DNA of 10,318 nt, taken from NCBI GenBank assembly GCA_026394435.1, contig JAPKYG010000140.1, positions 1 through 10,318 of the forward strand, read 5' to 3'. Below the pieces are notes generated by a model. The model was given only the letters and a program-made list of their open reading frames with translations. It was not told where the DNA came from and made no database searches. Source of the stretch: Methanobacteriota archaeon. GTDB lineage: Archaea > Thermoplasmatota > E2 > DHVEG-1. Below are positions 1 through 6,455 of the stretch, in pieces. Within the stretch, counting starts at the first letter, position 1, and each line of letters opens with the position of its first letter. Both the position numbers and the translations under genes were made by a program.

Positions 1-725
1 CTCAAAAAGTCATCATCCCCCACGGTAAAAAACTAAAAAAAACAAACCTATGCAACTTTGTTCTGAATGCTGATAAAATCATTGCCTTACCGAAAATAAA
101 AACACATTCATTTATGATTATGACGCTCGCAGCCAAAATCATGTATGGAGTAATCCCAGGATTAACAAAAGCAAAATATCATTCTATGTTTATTAGAAAA
201 ACAGCCTTCGCTGATATGCTTCTTGATGTTCTTTCCGTTAGAAAACCTGATCTCATTATTATGGATGGAATTGTCGGTATGCAAGGAGATGGACCCTCGG
301 GAGGGACGCCGATTAACTTAGGGGTATTACTTGCATCAGAAGATGCTGTTGCGATGGACCTCGCAGTCTGTGGCATGTTAGGTATAGAACCAATCGGGAT
401 ACCAACCCTAAGACAAGCAAAAATTAGAAAATTATGGCCAGCAGAGATATCATATCCCTTGCTTTCACCAACAGATGTAAAATACACTGGTTTTCTCTTG
501 CCATCCACCGCTGATTATCTCATTACTGGAAGAAAAAAACCTAATCGTAGTCCTGTACCAACAGAGAAATGTACGGCTTGTGGACAATGTGAGGAGGTTT
601 GCCCAAAGAAGGCTATAAAAATTATTAATCAGAAGGCACAGGTCGATTACACGAAATGCATACAATGTTACTGTTGTCATGAAACCTGCCCGTATGAGGC
701 GATAAAATTAGAAGTAATAAAATAA
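1..725 (+). CDS. DUF362 domain protein with C-terminal 2[4Fe-4S] ferredoxin module (5' end outside window)
   Basis: The reading frame is open from the first complete codon (position 3), so the gene begins upstream of the window. The ATG at 114 is internal, because the conserved DUF362 stretch LPKIKTHSFM...KIMYGVIPG spans it. The protein ends with two ferredoxin motifs of the form CxxCxxCxxxCP, encoded at 570-605 (CTACGQCEEVCP) and 657-692 (CIQCYCCHETCP). These eight cysteines should bind two [4Fe-4S] clusters. There is no membrane segment in the visible part, so it is probably cytoplasmic. DUF362 proteins are widespread in anaerobes, and the fused ferredoxin module implies electron transfer, but the reaction is not established and I assign none. 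It is transcribed toward the flavoprotein gene at 786-2153, from which it is separated by a 60-base AT-rich spacer. Confidence 0.88.
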   Translation, partial: QKVIIPHGKKLKKTNLCNFVLNADKIIALPKIKTHSFMIMTLAAKIMYGVIPGLTKAKYHSMFIRKTAFADMLLDVLSVRKPDLIIMDGIVGMQGDGPSGGTPINLGVLLASEDAVAMDLAVCGMLGIEPIGIPTLRQAKIRKLWPAEISYPLLSPTDVKYTGFLLPSTADYLITGRKKPNRSPVPTEKCTACGQCEEVCPKKAIKIINQKAQVDYTKCIQCYCCHETCPYEAIKLEVIK

Positions 726-732
726 CAGCGAA

Positions 733-777
733 TTTTTTCCAATATTTCATCAAGCATATTTAAGAAAAATATTTTGG
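733..777. terminator. Putative terminator region between convergent genes
   Basis: A run of six T at 733-738 follows the DUF362 stop codon, which fits archaeal oligo-T termination on the plus strand. Next come CCAATATTT (739-747) and AAATATTTTGG (767-777), an imperfect inverted repeat that could act in both directions. The repeat is weak and AT-rich, so the call rests mainly on position and the T-run. Confidence 0.35.
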
Positions 778-785
778 ATATTTTG

Positions 786-2153
786 TTAGCCTTCACTCAG
801 ATTCCCTACTGTCCTCAGAATGAGTTCTGGGAGTGCAGGGTGGATATGCAGACCATGGGTGAGACGGGAAATATCTCCACCAAGAGCCATTGCGTTAATC
901 ACTTCCTGAATCAGCATTGGCGCATATGGACCAACGATGTGGAATCCTAAGATTTTTCCCGTCTGCTTGTCGACGATCGCTTTCGTAAACCCCTCATGCT
1001 CCATCATTGCTTCGCCCTTTGCAACATCTGAATATCTCGCGCGGCCAACAAGAATCGTATGGTTCTTCTTTGCTTCTTCTTCGGTCATCCCGACCGCTGC
1101 TATCTGAGGATAGGTAAATATCGCATACGGAACAGCGTGGTACTCCATTTTTGTTTTATTATCGTGGAAGGCGTTTCTCCAGCAAATCGCTGCCTCCTCA
1201 TTTGCGACATGTTTAAACATCGCTTTTCCAATTGCATCGCCAAACGCCCAGATGTTCTTCATACTTGTTTCAAGATACTCGTTCACTTGGATATACCCGC
1301 GTGTGTCAGTCTGTACCCCTGTGTTCTCCACTTTTAACACATCCGCGTTCGATTTCCGTCCTGCTGCCACCATGATCTTCTCAGTAGTAACTATTATTTC
1401 TTTTCCCGTATTGCTCTCTTTTCCAATCACAGTTATAGTATTATCTTGTTTTTTTACTTCAAGCACTTCGGTGTTGAGGTAAATGCGCATTCGTTTCTCC
1501 ATTTGTGCTTTCAGCAACCCTGAGATTTCAGACTCTGTATTTGGAATCAGACGATTCCCTCGCTGGAAGATTGTTACCGTGGTTCCCACCGCAGAGAAAA
1601 AATGAGCGAACTCCACTGCAACATATCCCCCACCAATGATAACCATACTGTCGGGTTTTTCCGTTAAGTCAAACACGTTTTCATTGGTTAAAAACGGGAT
1701 AGAATCCAATCCTTTTATAGGCGGAATGAGCGGTCGTGCGCCAGATCCAAGAAAGATTTTTTCTCCTTGGATTTCTTTTCCAAGAATCTCAAGGGTGTAG
1801 TCCTTTATGAAATGTCCTTCACCCTTGTAATAGTCTAAATTCTCTGCATGTTGTATCCCTTTTTCCATTCCCTCATGGCTCTCCCGAATAGGTTGTCGTA
1901 CCCGTTCCATGATCGCATGAAAATCAATATCTTTTATCTCAGCGGTGATCCCGAGTTTTTTCGCTTCCTTTATATCCATGATCCTATCTGCAGGATGGAT
2001 CAATATTTTTGAAGGGATACAACCTACATTCAAACAGGTTCCTCCCAGTGGTCCTTTATCTACCCATGCAACAGTCATCCCATGGGATACTGCGGCATCA
2101 ACAATCTCTCCACCAGAACCACTTCCTACTACGATTACATCATATGTTTTCAT
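786..2153 (-). CDS. lpdA: Dihydrolipoamide dehydrogenase-type pyridine nucleotide-disulfide oxidoreductase
   Basis: This 455-residue protein has the full class I flavoprotein disulfide reductase layout. An N-terminal FAD-binding GSGSGG (residues 10-15) is followed by the redox-active disulfide motif GGTCLNVGCIPSK with Cys40 and Cys45. A second Rossmann motif GGGYVAVE (174-181) binds the nicotinamide cofactor, IWAFGD (301-306) is the second FAD contact, and the C-terminal dimer interface carries HPALPE with the catalytic pair His438/Glu443. The family passes electrons between NAD(P)H and a disulfide such as lipoamide. No 2-oxoacid dehydrogenase or glycine cleavage gene lies beside it, so the partner is unknown. 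After the second beta strand, where NAD-specific lipoamide dehydrogenases usually have Glu, it has Gln197-Arg198, so NADPH use or another disulfide substrate is possible. It lacks the C-terminal Cys pair of mercuric reductase. The family assignment is firm; the exact substrate is not. Confidence 0.85.
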   Translation of the reverse strand: MKTYDVIVVGSGSGGEIVDAAVSHGMTVAWVDKGPLGGTCLNVGCIPSKILIHPADRIMDIKEAKKLGITAEIKDIDFHAIMERVRQPIRESHEGMEKGIQHAENLDYYKGEGHFIKDYTLEILGKEIQGEKIFLGSGARPLIPPIKGLDSIPFLTNENVFDLTEKPDSMVIIGGGYVAVEFAHFFSAVGTTVTIFQRGNRLIPNTESEISGLLKAQMEKRMRIYLNTEVLEVKKQDNTITVIGKESNTGKEIIVTTEKIMVAAGRKSNADVLKVENTGVQTDTRGYIQVNEYLETSMKNIWAFGDAIGKAMFKHVANEEAAICWRNAFHDNKTKMEYHAVPYAIFTYPQIAAVGMTEEEAKKNHTILVGRARYSDVAKGEAMMEHEGFTKAIVDKQTGKILGFHIVGPYAPMLIQEVINAMALGGDISRLTHGLHIHPALPELILRTVGNLSEG

Positions 2154-2160
2154 CTACAAA

Positions 2161-2196
2161 TCTCCTCATATCTCTTTTTCCGCAAAGTATTTTAAA
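2161..2196 (-). promoter_or_regulatory. Promoter and ribosome binding site of the lpdA-like gene
   Basis: Read on the minus strand, a TATA-like TTTAAAATA lies at 2196-2188 and a purine-rich GAGGAGA at 2167-2161, seven bases before the ATG at 2153. The Shine-Dalgarno-like element supports that start. The predicted transcription start would fall near 2166, giving a very short leader. The rest of the intergenic region, about 2197-2397, shows no gene or RNA that I can support. Confidence 0.45.
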
Positions 2197-2410
2197 CCAA
2201 CAATTTCCACAGCGACTTTATTTCTTCTCTTTATTCGCATTGACTACGATTCTGCAATACGAAGATGTTTGGAAATGATAAAACTATCTCTGTAGAGAAA
2301 ATGTATCTGTTTTCCTTAGTGTAATTGGAACATTCGAGCTTTTCAAACAGGTATCTACCGGAACTCTAAGAACCATGTAATAAACGATTCGAACACGCTT
2401 ACGATTGTTT

Positions 2411-2418
2411 TTTTAAAA
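2411..2418 (+). promoter_or_regulatory. Candidate TATA box of the C39-like peptidase gene (leaderless)
   Basis: TTTTAAAA is centred about 24.5 bases before the ATG at 2439, the spacing expected if transcription starts at or next to the start codon. There is no Shine-Dalgarno motif, which fits a leaderless archaeal mRNA and supports this start. Confidence 0.45.
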
Positions 2419-2438
2419 CAAAGTGGATATCAGAACTA

Positions 2439-3080
2439 ATGGATCATTTACACGATAACCTCCCTCTCCTAGATATTCCGTACTTCCAGCAGACTCGTAC
2501 TGCAACCTGTGGTCCTGCTTGTCTTATGATGGTGATGAAATATTGGGATACTTCCTTGGAGTTTTCTAGGAGATTCGAATTTCAACTCTGGAAAAGGAGT
2601 TTTTCTTTCTTCTTGTTTGGAGGCACATTTCAATTTGGATTAGCAGCAACTGCAGCAAAACTCGGTTTTAAAACCGAAATTTATCAAACGGCTCGATTCT
2701 CAGATGCTTATCCGAAATTTCCTCAATTGGTTACCCTTATAGAAAACATCGTTTCTCATAAAACTCGCCGTTTAAAAATACCTATCCGGTATGGAAAAGA
2801 CAGTATGGAGGTGATCAGAGACTCGCTGCATAAGAAGATTCCTCCTATCGTTTTTGTGAATCTGAAACCCATCCTTGGTGAGAATGTCTTCCACTGGGTC
2901 GTCGTCACCGGTTTAGACGAGCAGAATGTGTATATGAATGACCCGTATATCCCTATTGGATTTCCATTGAAAATAAAGAAAGGATATCCTGTAACCTTAG
3001 ATATTTTTCATGAGGCAATAGCCACTGAGACGGGCAGAAACCTGCGGTTGCCATCCTGCGTCGTTTTGGTATACAAATAA
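2439..3080 (+). CDS. C39-like papain-fold cysteine peptidase (DUF3335-like)
   Basis: This 213-residue protein has no signal peptide or membrane segment, so it should be cytoplasmic. It has the C39/papain-like active-site layout: YFQQT (Gln18, oxyanion hole), TCGPACLMM with catalytic Cys24 six residues after that Gln, then HWVVVTG (His152) and NDP (Asp168). The central part, QLW...GGTFQFGLAATAAKLGF (about 49-77), resembles the C39-like subfamily described as DUF3335, which in bacteria often lies next to RimK-type ATP-grasp ligases. No ATP-grasp gene is present here; the next gene downstream is a radical SAM enzyme, 65 bases away. There is no ABC exporter fusion, so it is not a bacteriocin-exporter C39 domain. 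All catalytic residues look intact. The substrate cannot be told from sequence; cleavage of a peptide or of an isopeptide bond is the plausible range. Confidence 0.78.
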   Translation: MDHLHDNLPLLDIPYFQQTRTATCGPACLMMVMKYWDTSLEFSRRFEFQLWKRSFSFFLFGGTFQFGLAATAAKLGFKTEIYQTARFSDAYPKFPQLVTLIENIVSHKTRRLKIPIRYGKDSMEVIRDSLHKKIPPIVFVNLKPILGENVFHWVVVTGLDEQNVYMNDPYIPIGFPLKIKKGYPVTLDIFHEAIATETGRNLRLPSCVVLVYK

Positions 3081-3114
3081 AACATCTTTTAAAGAAAATC
3101 TGTTTTACACCAAC

Positions 3115-3122
3115 TTTTTAAT
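3115..3122 (+). promoter_or_regulatory. Candidate TATA box of the radical SAM gene (leaderless)
   Basis: TTTTTAAT is centred about 27.5 bases before the ATG at 3146, and no Shine-Dalgarno motif precedes that ATG. It suggests that the radical SAM gene has its own leaderless promoter in the 65-base gap after the peptidase gene. Co-transcription from upstream is still possible, since no strong T-run separates the two genes. Confidence 0.4.
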
Positions 3123-3145
3123 GTCCATCACCTTTTCAATACTGC

Positions 3146-4435
3146 ATGCGGATTTTAATTACCGATGAAATGAGCATCAGTAATGCATTCACCTCATTTG
3201 ATCGCTCGTTTCTCTATTCTTTTTCATTTGTTCCAACCGTCATCACCGCACGACAGTTAGCAGCAGTCACCCCGCCCCATCATGACCTTACAATTCTCGA
3301 AGGAAACAGAACAATTGACTTCAACACTCATTACGACGTTGTCCACATCAATTTCAAAACCGCGCTTGCCCAAAGAGCCTACGAAATTGCAGATATTTTT
3401 AGGAAAAAAAGAAAAATTGTTGTGTTAAGTGGCTATCATCCTTCTGCGTTACCTCAGGAGGCAAAGCAACACGCGGATAGTGTGATTGTTGGTGATGCTG
3501 TCACCCTTTGGCCTGTTGTTATTAAGGACCTTGAAGAAGGGACTTTGCAACCATTGTACACCTCAAGTAATAGTCATGATTCGTTAATACTCCCTTCAAC
3601 ACATAAGATTAAACTAAAAGGTCTTCAACTTACTAATTCTATTGAAGCGACAAGAGGGTGCCCTCACAAATGTGATTTTTGTCAAGATGCAAATATTCGT
3701 GATGGCGCAGTATTTCGAGCAAGACCTTTCGACGATGTTATGGAAGAAATTTCTTCCCTTCAGCAAAAAATCTTTTTTTTCACTGATTTTTCATTAACGA
3801 TCGATTTAGCTTACACAAAAGAGCTGTTTCGACGTTTGCGCGGATTAAAGAAAAAATTTGTTTGTGGAGGTAATGTTGATGTCCTGGCTGAGGACGAAGA
3901 GTTGCTTCGTTTATCGCATGAAGCTGGATGCATCGAATGGATCAGTGGATTTGAGACTTTTTCCCAAGAATCACTAAACGGTGCGCACAAAAAAACAAAC
4001 GTTGTTGAGGATTACGCACGTGCCGTAAAAAAAATACATAAATATAAAATGGCAGTGTTTGGGACGTTTGTTCTAGGTTTTGATGAAGATACTCCTGACA
4101 TTTTTAATGTGATGCAAGCACATATTGGGAAACTTGGTATTGACGCAGTGAATTTTGCCATTCTGACTCCCTATCCTGGTACCCCTCTTTTCAATCGTTT
4201 AGAAAAAGAGGGGCGAATACTTACAAAAGACTGGTCTAAATATAACCGGAAGCATGTTGTGTTTCAACCACTCAACATGACAAAAGAGGAACTCGAAGTG
4301 GGTTTTCGTAAAATTACTCTGTATTTTAGTTCCATTCCGTATATGGGTTTTAGAACGTTTCGAAGTTTGGGTCTTGGGCTGTATCCTTTTCTTGCGACGT
4401 TTGCGGGGAACCTGGGCCAATATATGAAGACCTAA
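3146..4435 (+). CDS. Radical SAM protein with N-terminal B12-binding-type domain
   Basis: This 429-residue protein starts with a Rossmann-like domain of the cobalamin-binding type (about residues 1-150). That domain includes SGYHPSALPQEA (95-106) and VIVGDA, the counterpart of the GGxHPTxxPEE...VVxGE pattern of B12-dependent radical SAM proteins. I see no DxHxxG motif, so base-off His ligation is not supported, as in many members of this class. The radical SAM core follows, with EATRGCPHKCDFC carrying Cys172, Cys176 and Cys179 of the CxxxCxxC cluster motif. Later come GTFVLGFDEDT and LTPYPGTPLF, typical of the BchE/methyltransferase-like class. It probably binds [4Fe-4S], S-adenosylmethionine and perhaps cobalamin, and modifies an unreactive carbon by methylation, ring formation or coupling. 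The substrate is unknown. The C39-like peptidase gene just upstream is the only nearby clue. A strong oligo-T region follows it. Confidence 0.85.
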   Translation: MRILITDEMSISNAFTSFDRSFLYSFSFVPTVITARQLAAVTPPHHDLTILEGNRTIDFNTHYDVVHINFKTALAQRAYEIADIFRKKRKIVVLSGYHPSALPQEAKQHADSVIVGDAVTLWPVVIKDLEEGTLQPLYTSSNSHDSLILPSTHKIKLKGLQLTNSIEATRGCPHKCDFCQDANIRDGAVFRARPFDDVMEEISSLQQKIFFFTDFSLTIDLAYTKELFRRLRGLKKKFVCGGNVDVLAEDEELLRLSHEAGCIEWISGFETFSQESLNGAHKKTNVVEDYARAVKKIHKYKMAVFGTFVLGFDEDTPDIFNVMQAHIGKLGIDAVNFAILTPYPGTPLFNRLEKEGRILTKDWSKYNRKHVVFQPLNMTKEELEVGFRKITLYFSSIPYMGFRTFRSLGLGLYPFLATFAGNLGQYMKT

Positions 4436-4454
4436 CCGGAGTAAAAACGAGTTA

Positions 4455-4481
4455 TTTTTTTTCTACTTTTTTTATGTTTTT
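4455..4481 (+). terminator. Oligo-T terminator after the radical SAM gene
   Basis: Three T tracts in close succession, T8 at 4455-4462, T7 at 4467-4473 and T5 at 4477-4481, begin about 20 bases after the stop codon. No hairpin precedes them. This is the classic form of archaeal intrinsic termination and separates the radical SAM gene from the promoter at 4501-4524. Confidence 0.65.
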
Positions 4482-4500
4482 GTAATAAAAAATGTAAAAA

Positions 4501-4516
4501 CTTAACAATCGTTAAA
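4501..4516. promoter_or_regulatory. Operator copy 1 (dyad upstream of the thioredoxin-like gene)
   Basis: CTTAACAATCGTTAAA is a near-palindrome with half-sites CTTAAC and GTTAA(A) around a four-base centre. Apart from its last base it is the reverse complement of the dyad at 6423-6438. It directly abuts the TATA box at 4517, over the TFB-recognition (BRE) position, so a bound protein could block TFB or, less likely, recruit it. A further TAACGAT at 4528-4534 may be an extra half-site. The cysteine-containing HTH protein encoded at 6063-6380 is the likely ligand. Confidence 0.65.
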
Positions 4517-4524
4517 TTTATATA
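4517..4524 (+). promoter_or_regulatory. TATA box of the thioredoxin-like gene (leaderless)
   Basis: TTTATATA is centred 24.5 bases before the ATG at 4545, the same spacing as at the C39-like gene. No Shine-Dalgarno motif is present, so the transcript should start at or within a few bases of the start codon. A second ATG at 4551 is also compatible. Confidence 0.6.
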
Positions 4525-4544
4525 TCCTAACGATACAATATACT

Positions 4545-6053
4545 ATGACTATGAAGACATTCCTTAAAATCGCAATACTTATCCTTGTGTCAATCCTTCT
4601 TGTCTCTTCAGGATATGCCCTCTTATTCATTGGAACGACCAACCAAACAAACGATAACAAAGAACAAACAAAAGAGCCAATTGATACTCTCTCACCAATT
4701 ATTACTTCAATTACCGGTGATGCAACCGCGGCTTCAGGAAGCATGATAACAATTTCAACAACTTTTACTGACGACGTCGGTGTTACTTCTGCAAAATTGT
4801 ATTACAAACCCACTGGTGCTCTTGCATGGAGCTCAAAATCAATCCTTAGTGGAACAGCTGGTATCTCTCTCCCTAGCGACTCCAATGAAAGCTGGTATTA
4901 TTACGTGACGGTGGATGATGCTGCTGGCAATGGACCAGTGGGTGACCCATCAACAGATGGCAGTCTGTATTACATCATAACCGTCATAAATAATGCCAGC
5001 AACACCCCCGATGACAATGATTCGAATGGCGGGGCAGGGAACAGTACTCAGAATTATTCACGGTTTGTATTTGTTGAGCTTGGTACAAAAATCGTTTGTT
5101 CAGAATGTCCGAAAATCTCGGTCATCATGAATGATTTATACAAATCAGGGAACTATCCTTTTTATTATGTGAGTTTACCGCTTGACAATCCGAAGGCTTT
5201 GGAGCGGCTTACTGAATATAATATTCTTGGGTATCCGACAGTATACATCGATGGTGGGTATAAGGTTCTCGTCGGAAGCAAGGTTCAGAAATCAGATTTC
5301 GAAAAAAACATTACCTCTGCGGCCACGAGAACCACCCCAAAAATCTTCGTAAACACCACTGCGCACTGGAACAATCAAACAAACCTCATAACGGTCAATA
5401 TTGTTGCAACCAATCAAGAGACATCAGCCTACAGCGGACGATTGCGTGTCTATATCACAGAGATTATTTCTACGAAATGGCAGGGAGGTACACCACAGCA
5501 TTTCTCATTCCTTGATTTCCTTATGAATCAAGATATTCAAATGCCGGGGATCGGGGATATCTCTTTTACTAAGACAATGAATGCCTCAGGTCTTGATCCT
5601 GAAGATCTGATGATTTTTACGGTCATCTTTAACGCACAGAAACACACAGGATATTCACAACCCCCTGATAAGAACCCCTTTGAAGCGCAGTATGTAGACG
5701 CGGTTAGTGCAACCCAGGTGATACAAGGTGGGAATCTCCCACCTGAGGTTGGCATTCAAAATCCATTGGTGAAATACTTCCATCGCTTTGGCAAACCAGT
5801 CAGGAAAACAATGACAGGGAAAACCGTTTTACTGGGAAGAACAACGGTTGTTGCCTCACCGCATGATGATTCAAAAATCGTTAAAGTAGAATTTTACGTG
5901 AATACTAAACTCATGGCGACGGTCACCCAGGAACCGTACGAGTGGAGCTGGCATACGTTTACCATGGGGAAACGAACAATCACCGTAAAAGCCTATGACG
6001 ATACAGGAAAGGCAACTGTTGCAAGCATTGCTGTGACTGCATTTATGCTATAA
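4545..6053 (+). CDS. Extracytoplasmic thioredoxin-like/Omp28-like protein flanked by Ig-like domains
   Basis: This 502-residue protein begins with a hydrophobic signal or anchor segment (about residues 5-29), then a Thr/Asn-rich linker. An Ig/fibronectin-like domain spans about 48-147 and ends YYYVTVDDAAGNGP...YYIITV. A low-complexity Asn/Asp/Gly linker leads to a thioredoxin-like domain at about 172-260, with CSEC (Cys185, Cys188) and the cis-proline loop GYPTVYIDGG (Pro231). Residues about 265-395 form a beta-rich domain like that of Omp28-related proteins. A C-terminal Ig-like domain (about 398-502) ends ITVKAYDDTGKATVASIAV. No C-terminal anchor is seen, so the protein is secreted or held by the N-terminal helix. 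CxxC plus cis-Pro suggests disulfide or metal chemistry outside the cell. It shares an operator with the ABC operon at 6456-8902, with which it probably works. A leaderless start at 4545 is preferred; ATG 4551 is the alternative. Confidence 0.75.
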   Translation: MTMKTFLKIAILILVSILLVSSGYALLFIGTTNQTNDNKEQTKEPIDTLSPIITSITGDATAASGSMITISTTFTDDVGVTSAKLYYKPTGALAWSSKSILSGTAGISLPSDSNESWYYYVTVDDAAGNGPVGDPSTDGSLYYIITVINNASNTPDDNDSNGGAGNSTQNYSRFVFVELGTKIVCSECPKISVIMNDLYKSGNYPFYYVSLPLDNPKALERLTEYNILGYPTVYIDGGYKVLVGSKVQKSDFEKNITSAATRTTPKIFVNTTAHWNNQTNLITVNIVATNQETSAYSGRLRVYITEIISTKWQGGTPQHFSFLDFLMNQDIQMPGIGDISFTKTMNASGLDPEDLMIFTVIFNAQKHTGYSQPPDKNPFEAQYVDAVSATQVIQGGNLPPEVGIQNPLVKYFHRFGKPVRKTMTGKTVLLGRTTVVASPHDDSKIVKVEFYVNTKLMATVTQEPYEWSWHTFTMGKRTITVKAYDDTGKATVASIAVTAFML

Positions 6054-6062
6054 ATAACACTC

Positions 6063-6380
6063 TTATTTTTTTTCCAATATTCCTTTTGCTTGCAGAAGAT
6101 GGCACACTCTGCAGATCTCAATTTTCATTACTTCCACATCTCCCTTTGTAATTCGTTTTGTGGAGACTTTGATTTCTTTCTGGATTGTTGGGTCGGATAT
6201 TTTTAAATCCCCTCTTTTTTTAGAAATATACTGTGAGACGGCCGCCTCCGTTATTCCGAGTTTTTCAGCTGCCTTTCTTTGTGTTAGCCCATGATCCTTG
6301 ATTAAACTTTTTGCGAATTCTTTCCTGATAAGTGGGAGGATGTACCAGACTGATTCTTCACAATTAATTTTAATGGTCAT
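6063..6380 (-). CDS. Small HTH transcriptional regulator with three cysteines (COG2522-like)
   Basis: About 105 residues from the ATG at 6380; an in-frame GTG at 6389 would add three residues. The protein opens INCEESVWYILPLIRKEFAK, the usual N-terminus of archaeal COG2522 predicted regulators. An XRE/Cro-like helix-turn-helix follows, with LTQRKAAEKLGITEAAVSQ as its core. Near the C-terminus lies a CRVC motif. The N-terminal Cys and this CxxC pair form a three-Cys set that could bind a metal or an Fe-S cluster, or sense thiol redox state; that is inference. The gene lies between the thioredoxin-like gene and the divergent ABC operon, and matching dyads sit in front of both. It is therefore very likely their regulator, and the dyad at 6423-6438 also lies upstream of its own start, allowing autoregulation. 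Start choice: ATG is preferred as the stronger codon, though the TATA-like CATATAA fits a leaderless GTG start about equally well. Confidence 0.8.
   Translation of the reverse strand: MTIKINCEESVWYILPLIRKEFAKSLIKDHGLTQRKAAEKLGITEAAVSQYISKKRGDLKISDPTIQKEIKVSTKRITKGDVEVMKIEICRVCHLLQAKGILEKK
6066..6073 (+). terminator. Oligo-T tract ending the thioredoxin-like transcript
   Basis: A run of eight T starts 13 bases after the stop codon of the thioredoxin-like gene and lies within the last codons of the convergent regulator gene. It fits archaeal oligo-T termination of the plus-strand transcript, so the two convergent genes overlap at transcript level. The intergenic spacer itself is only nine bases. 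Confidence 0.5.
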
Positions 6381-6412
6381 TGTTTCCACAAGTATTATAT
6401 ATATCTTCTAAC

Positions 6413-6420
6413 CATATAAG
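6413..6420 (+). promoter_or_regulatory. TATA box of the ABC operon, possibly used in both directions
   Basis: CATATAAG is centred near 6416, predicting a plus-strand transcription start near 6442 and a leader of about 14 bases that includes the AGGTG ribosome site at 6446-6450. On the minus strand the same ATAT core is about 26 bases before the GTG at 6389, so it may also serve the regulator. A second TA-rich stretch at 6393-6405 is an alternative TATA box for the regulator. Confidence 0.5.
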
Positions 6421-6422
6421 AA

Positions 6423-6438
6423 CTTAACGATTGTTAAG
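6423..6438. promoter_or_regulatory. Operator copy 2 (dyad between regulator and ABC operon)
   Basis: CTTAACGATTGTTAAG has perfect six-base arms, CTTAAC and GTTAAG, around GATT. It lies just after the plus-strand TATA box and just before the predicted start of the ABC operon transcript, a classic repressor position. It is also upstream of the divergent regulator gene. Fifteen of its 16 bases match copy 1 at 4501-4516 read in the opposite orientation. Confidence 0.68.
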
Positions 6439-6455
6439 CTTAATTAGGTGAACCT

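Noticed and set aside
114..725. Start of the DUF362 protein at ATG 114
   Set aside because: The frame stays open to the window edge, and the upstream residues (LPKIKTH) are conserved DUF362 sequence, so the gene starts outside the window.
739..777. Inverted repeat as a structured RNA element
   Set aside because: The stem is imperfect, AT-rich and lies between convergent genes; a terminator role is the simpler reading.
786..2153. Mercuric reductase (MerA)
   Set aside because: The C-terminal vicinal cysteine pair and N-terminal heavy-metal domain are missing, and the HPALPE His/Glu pair of lipoamide or glutathione-type reductases is present.
1945..2295. Plus-strand open frame overlapping the 5' part of the flavoprotein gene
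   Set aside because: It lies mostly antisense to a well-conserved flavoprotein coding region and its translation resembles no known family; it is a shadow frame.
2386..2394. GATTCGAAC, the reverse complement of a tRNA T-loop-like GTTCGAATC
   Set aside because: The flanking bases do not form a T stem, and no acceptor, D or anticodon arms can be drawn on the minus strand through 2395-2460, which holds the peptidase promoter and start.
2439..3080. C39 domain of a bacteriocin ABC exporter
   Set aside because: There are no membrane helices or ATPase domain, and the central sequence fits the stand-alone DUF3335-like subfamily.
3146..4435. Tetraether synthase or another named archaeal lipid radical SAM enzyme
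   Set aside because: The protein is of the same broad class, but at 429 residues it seems short and I see no feature specific to those enzymes, so no gene name was given.
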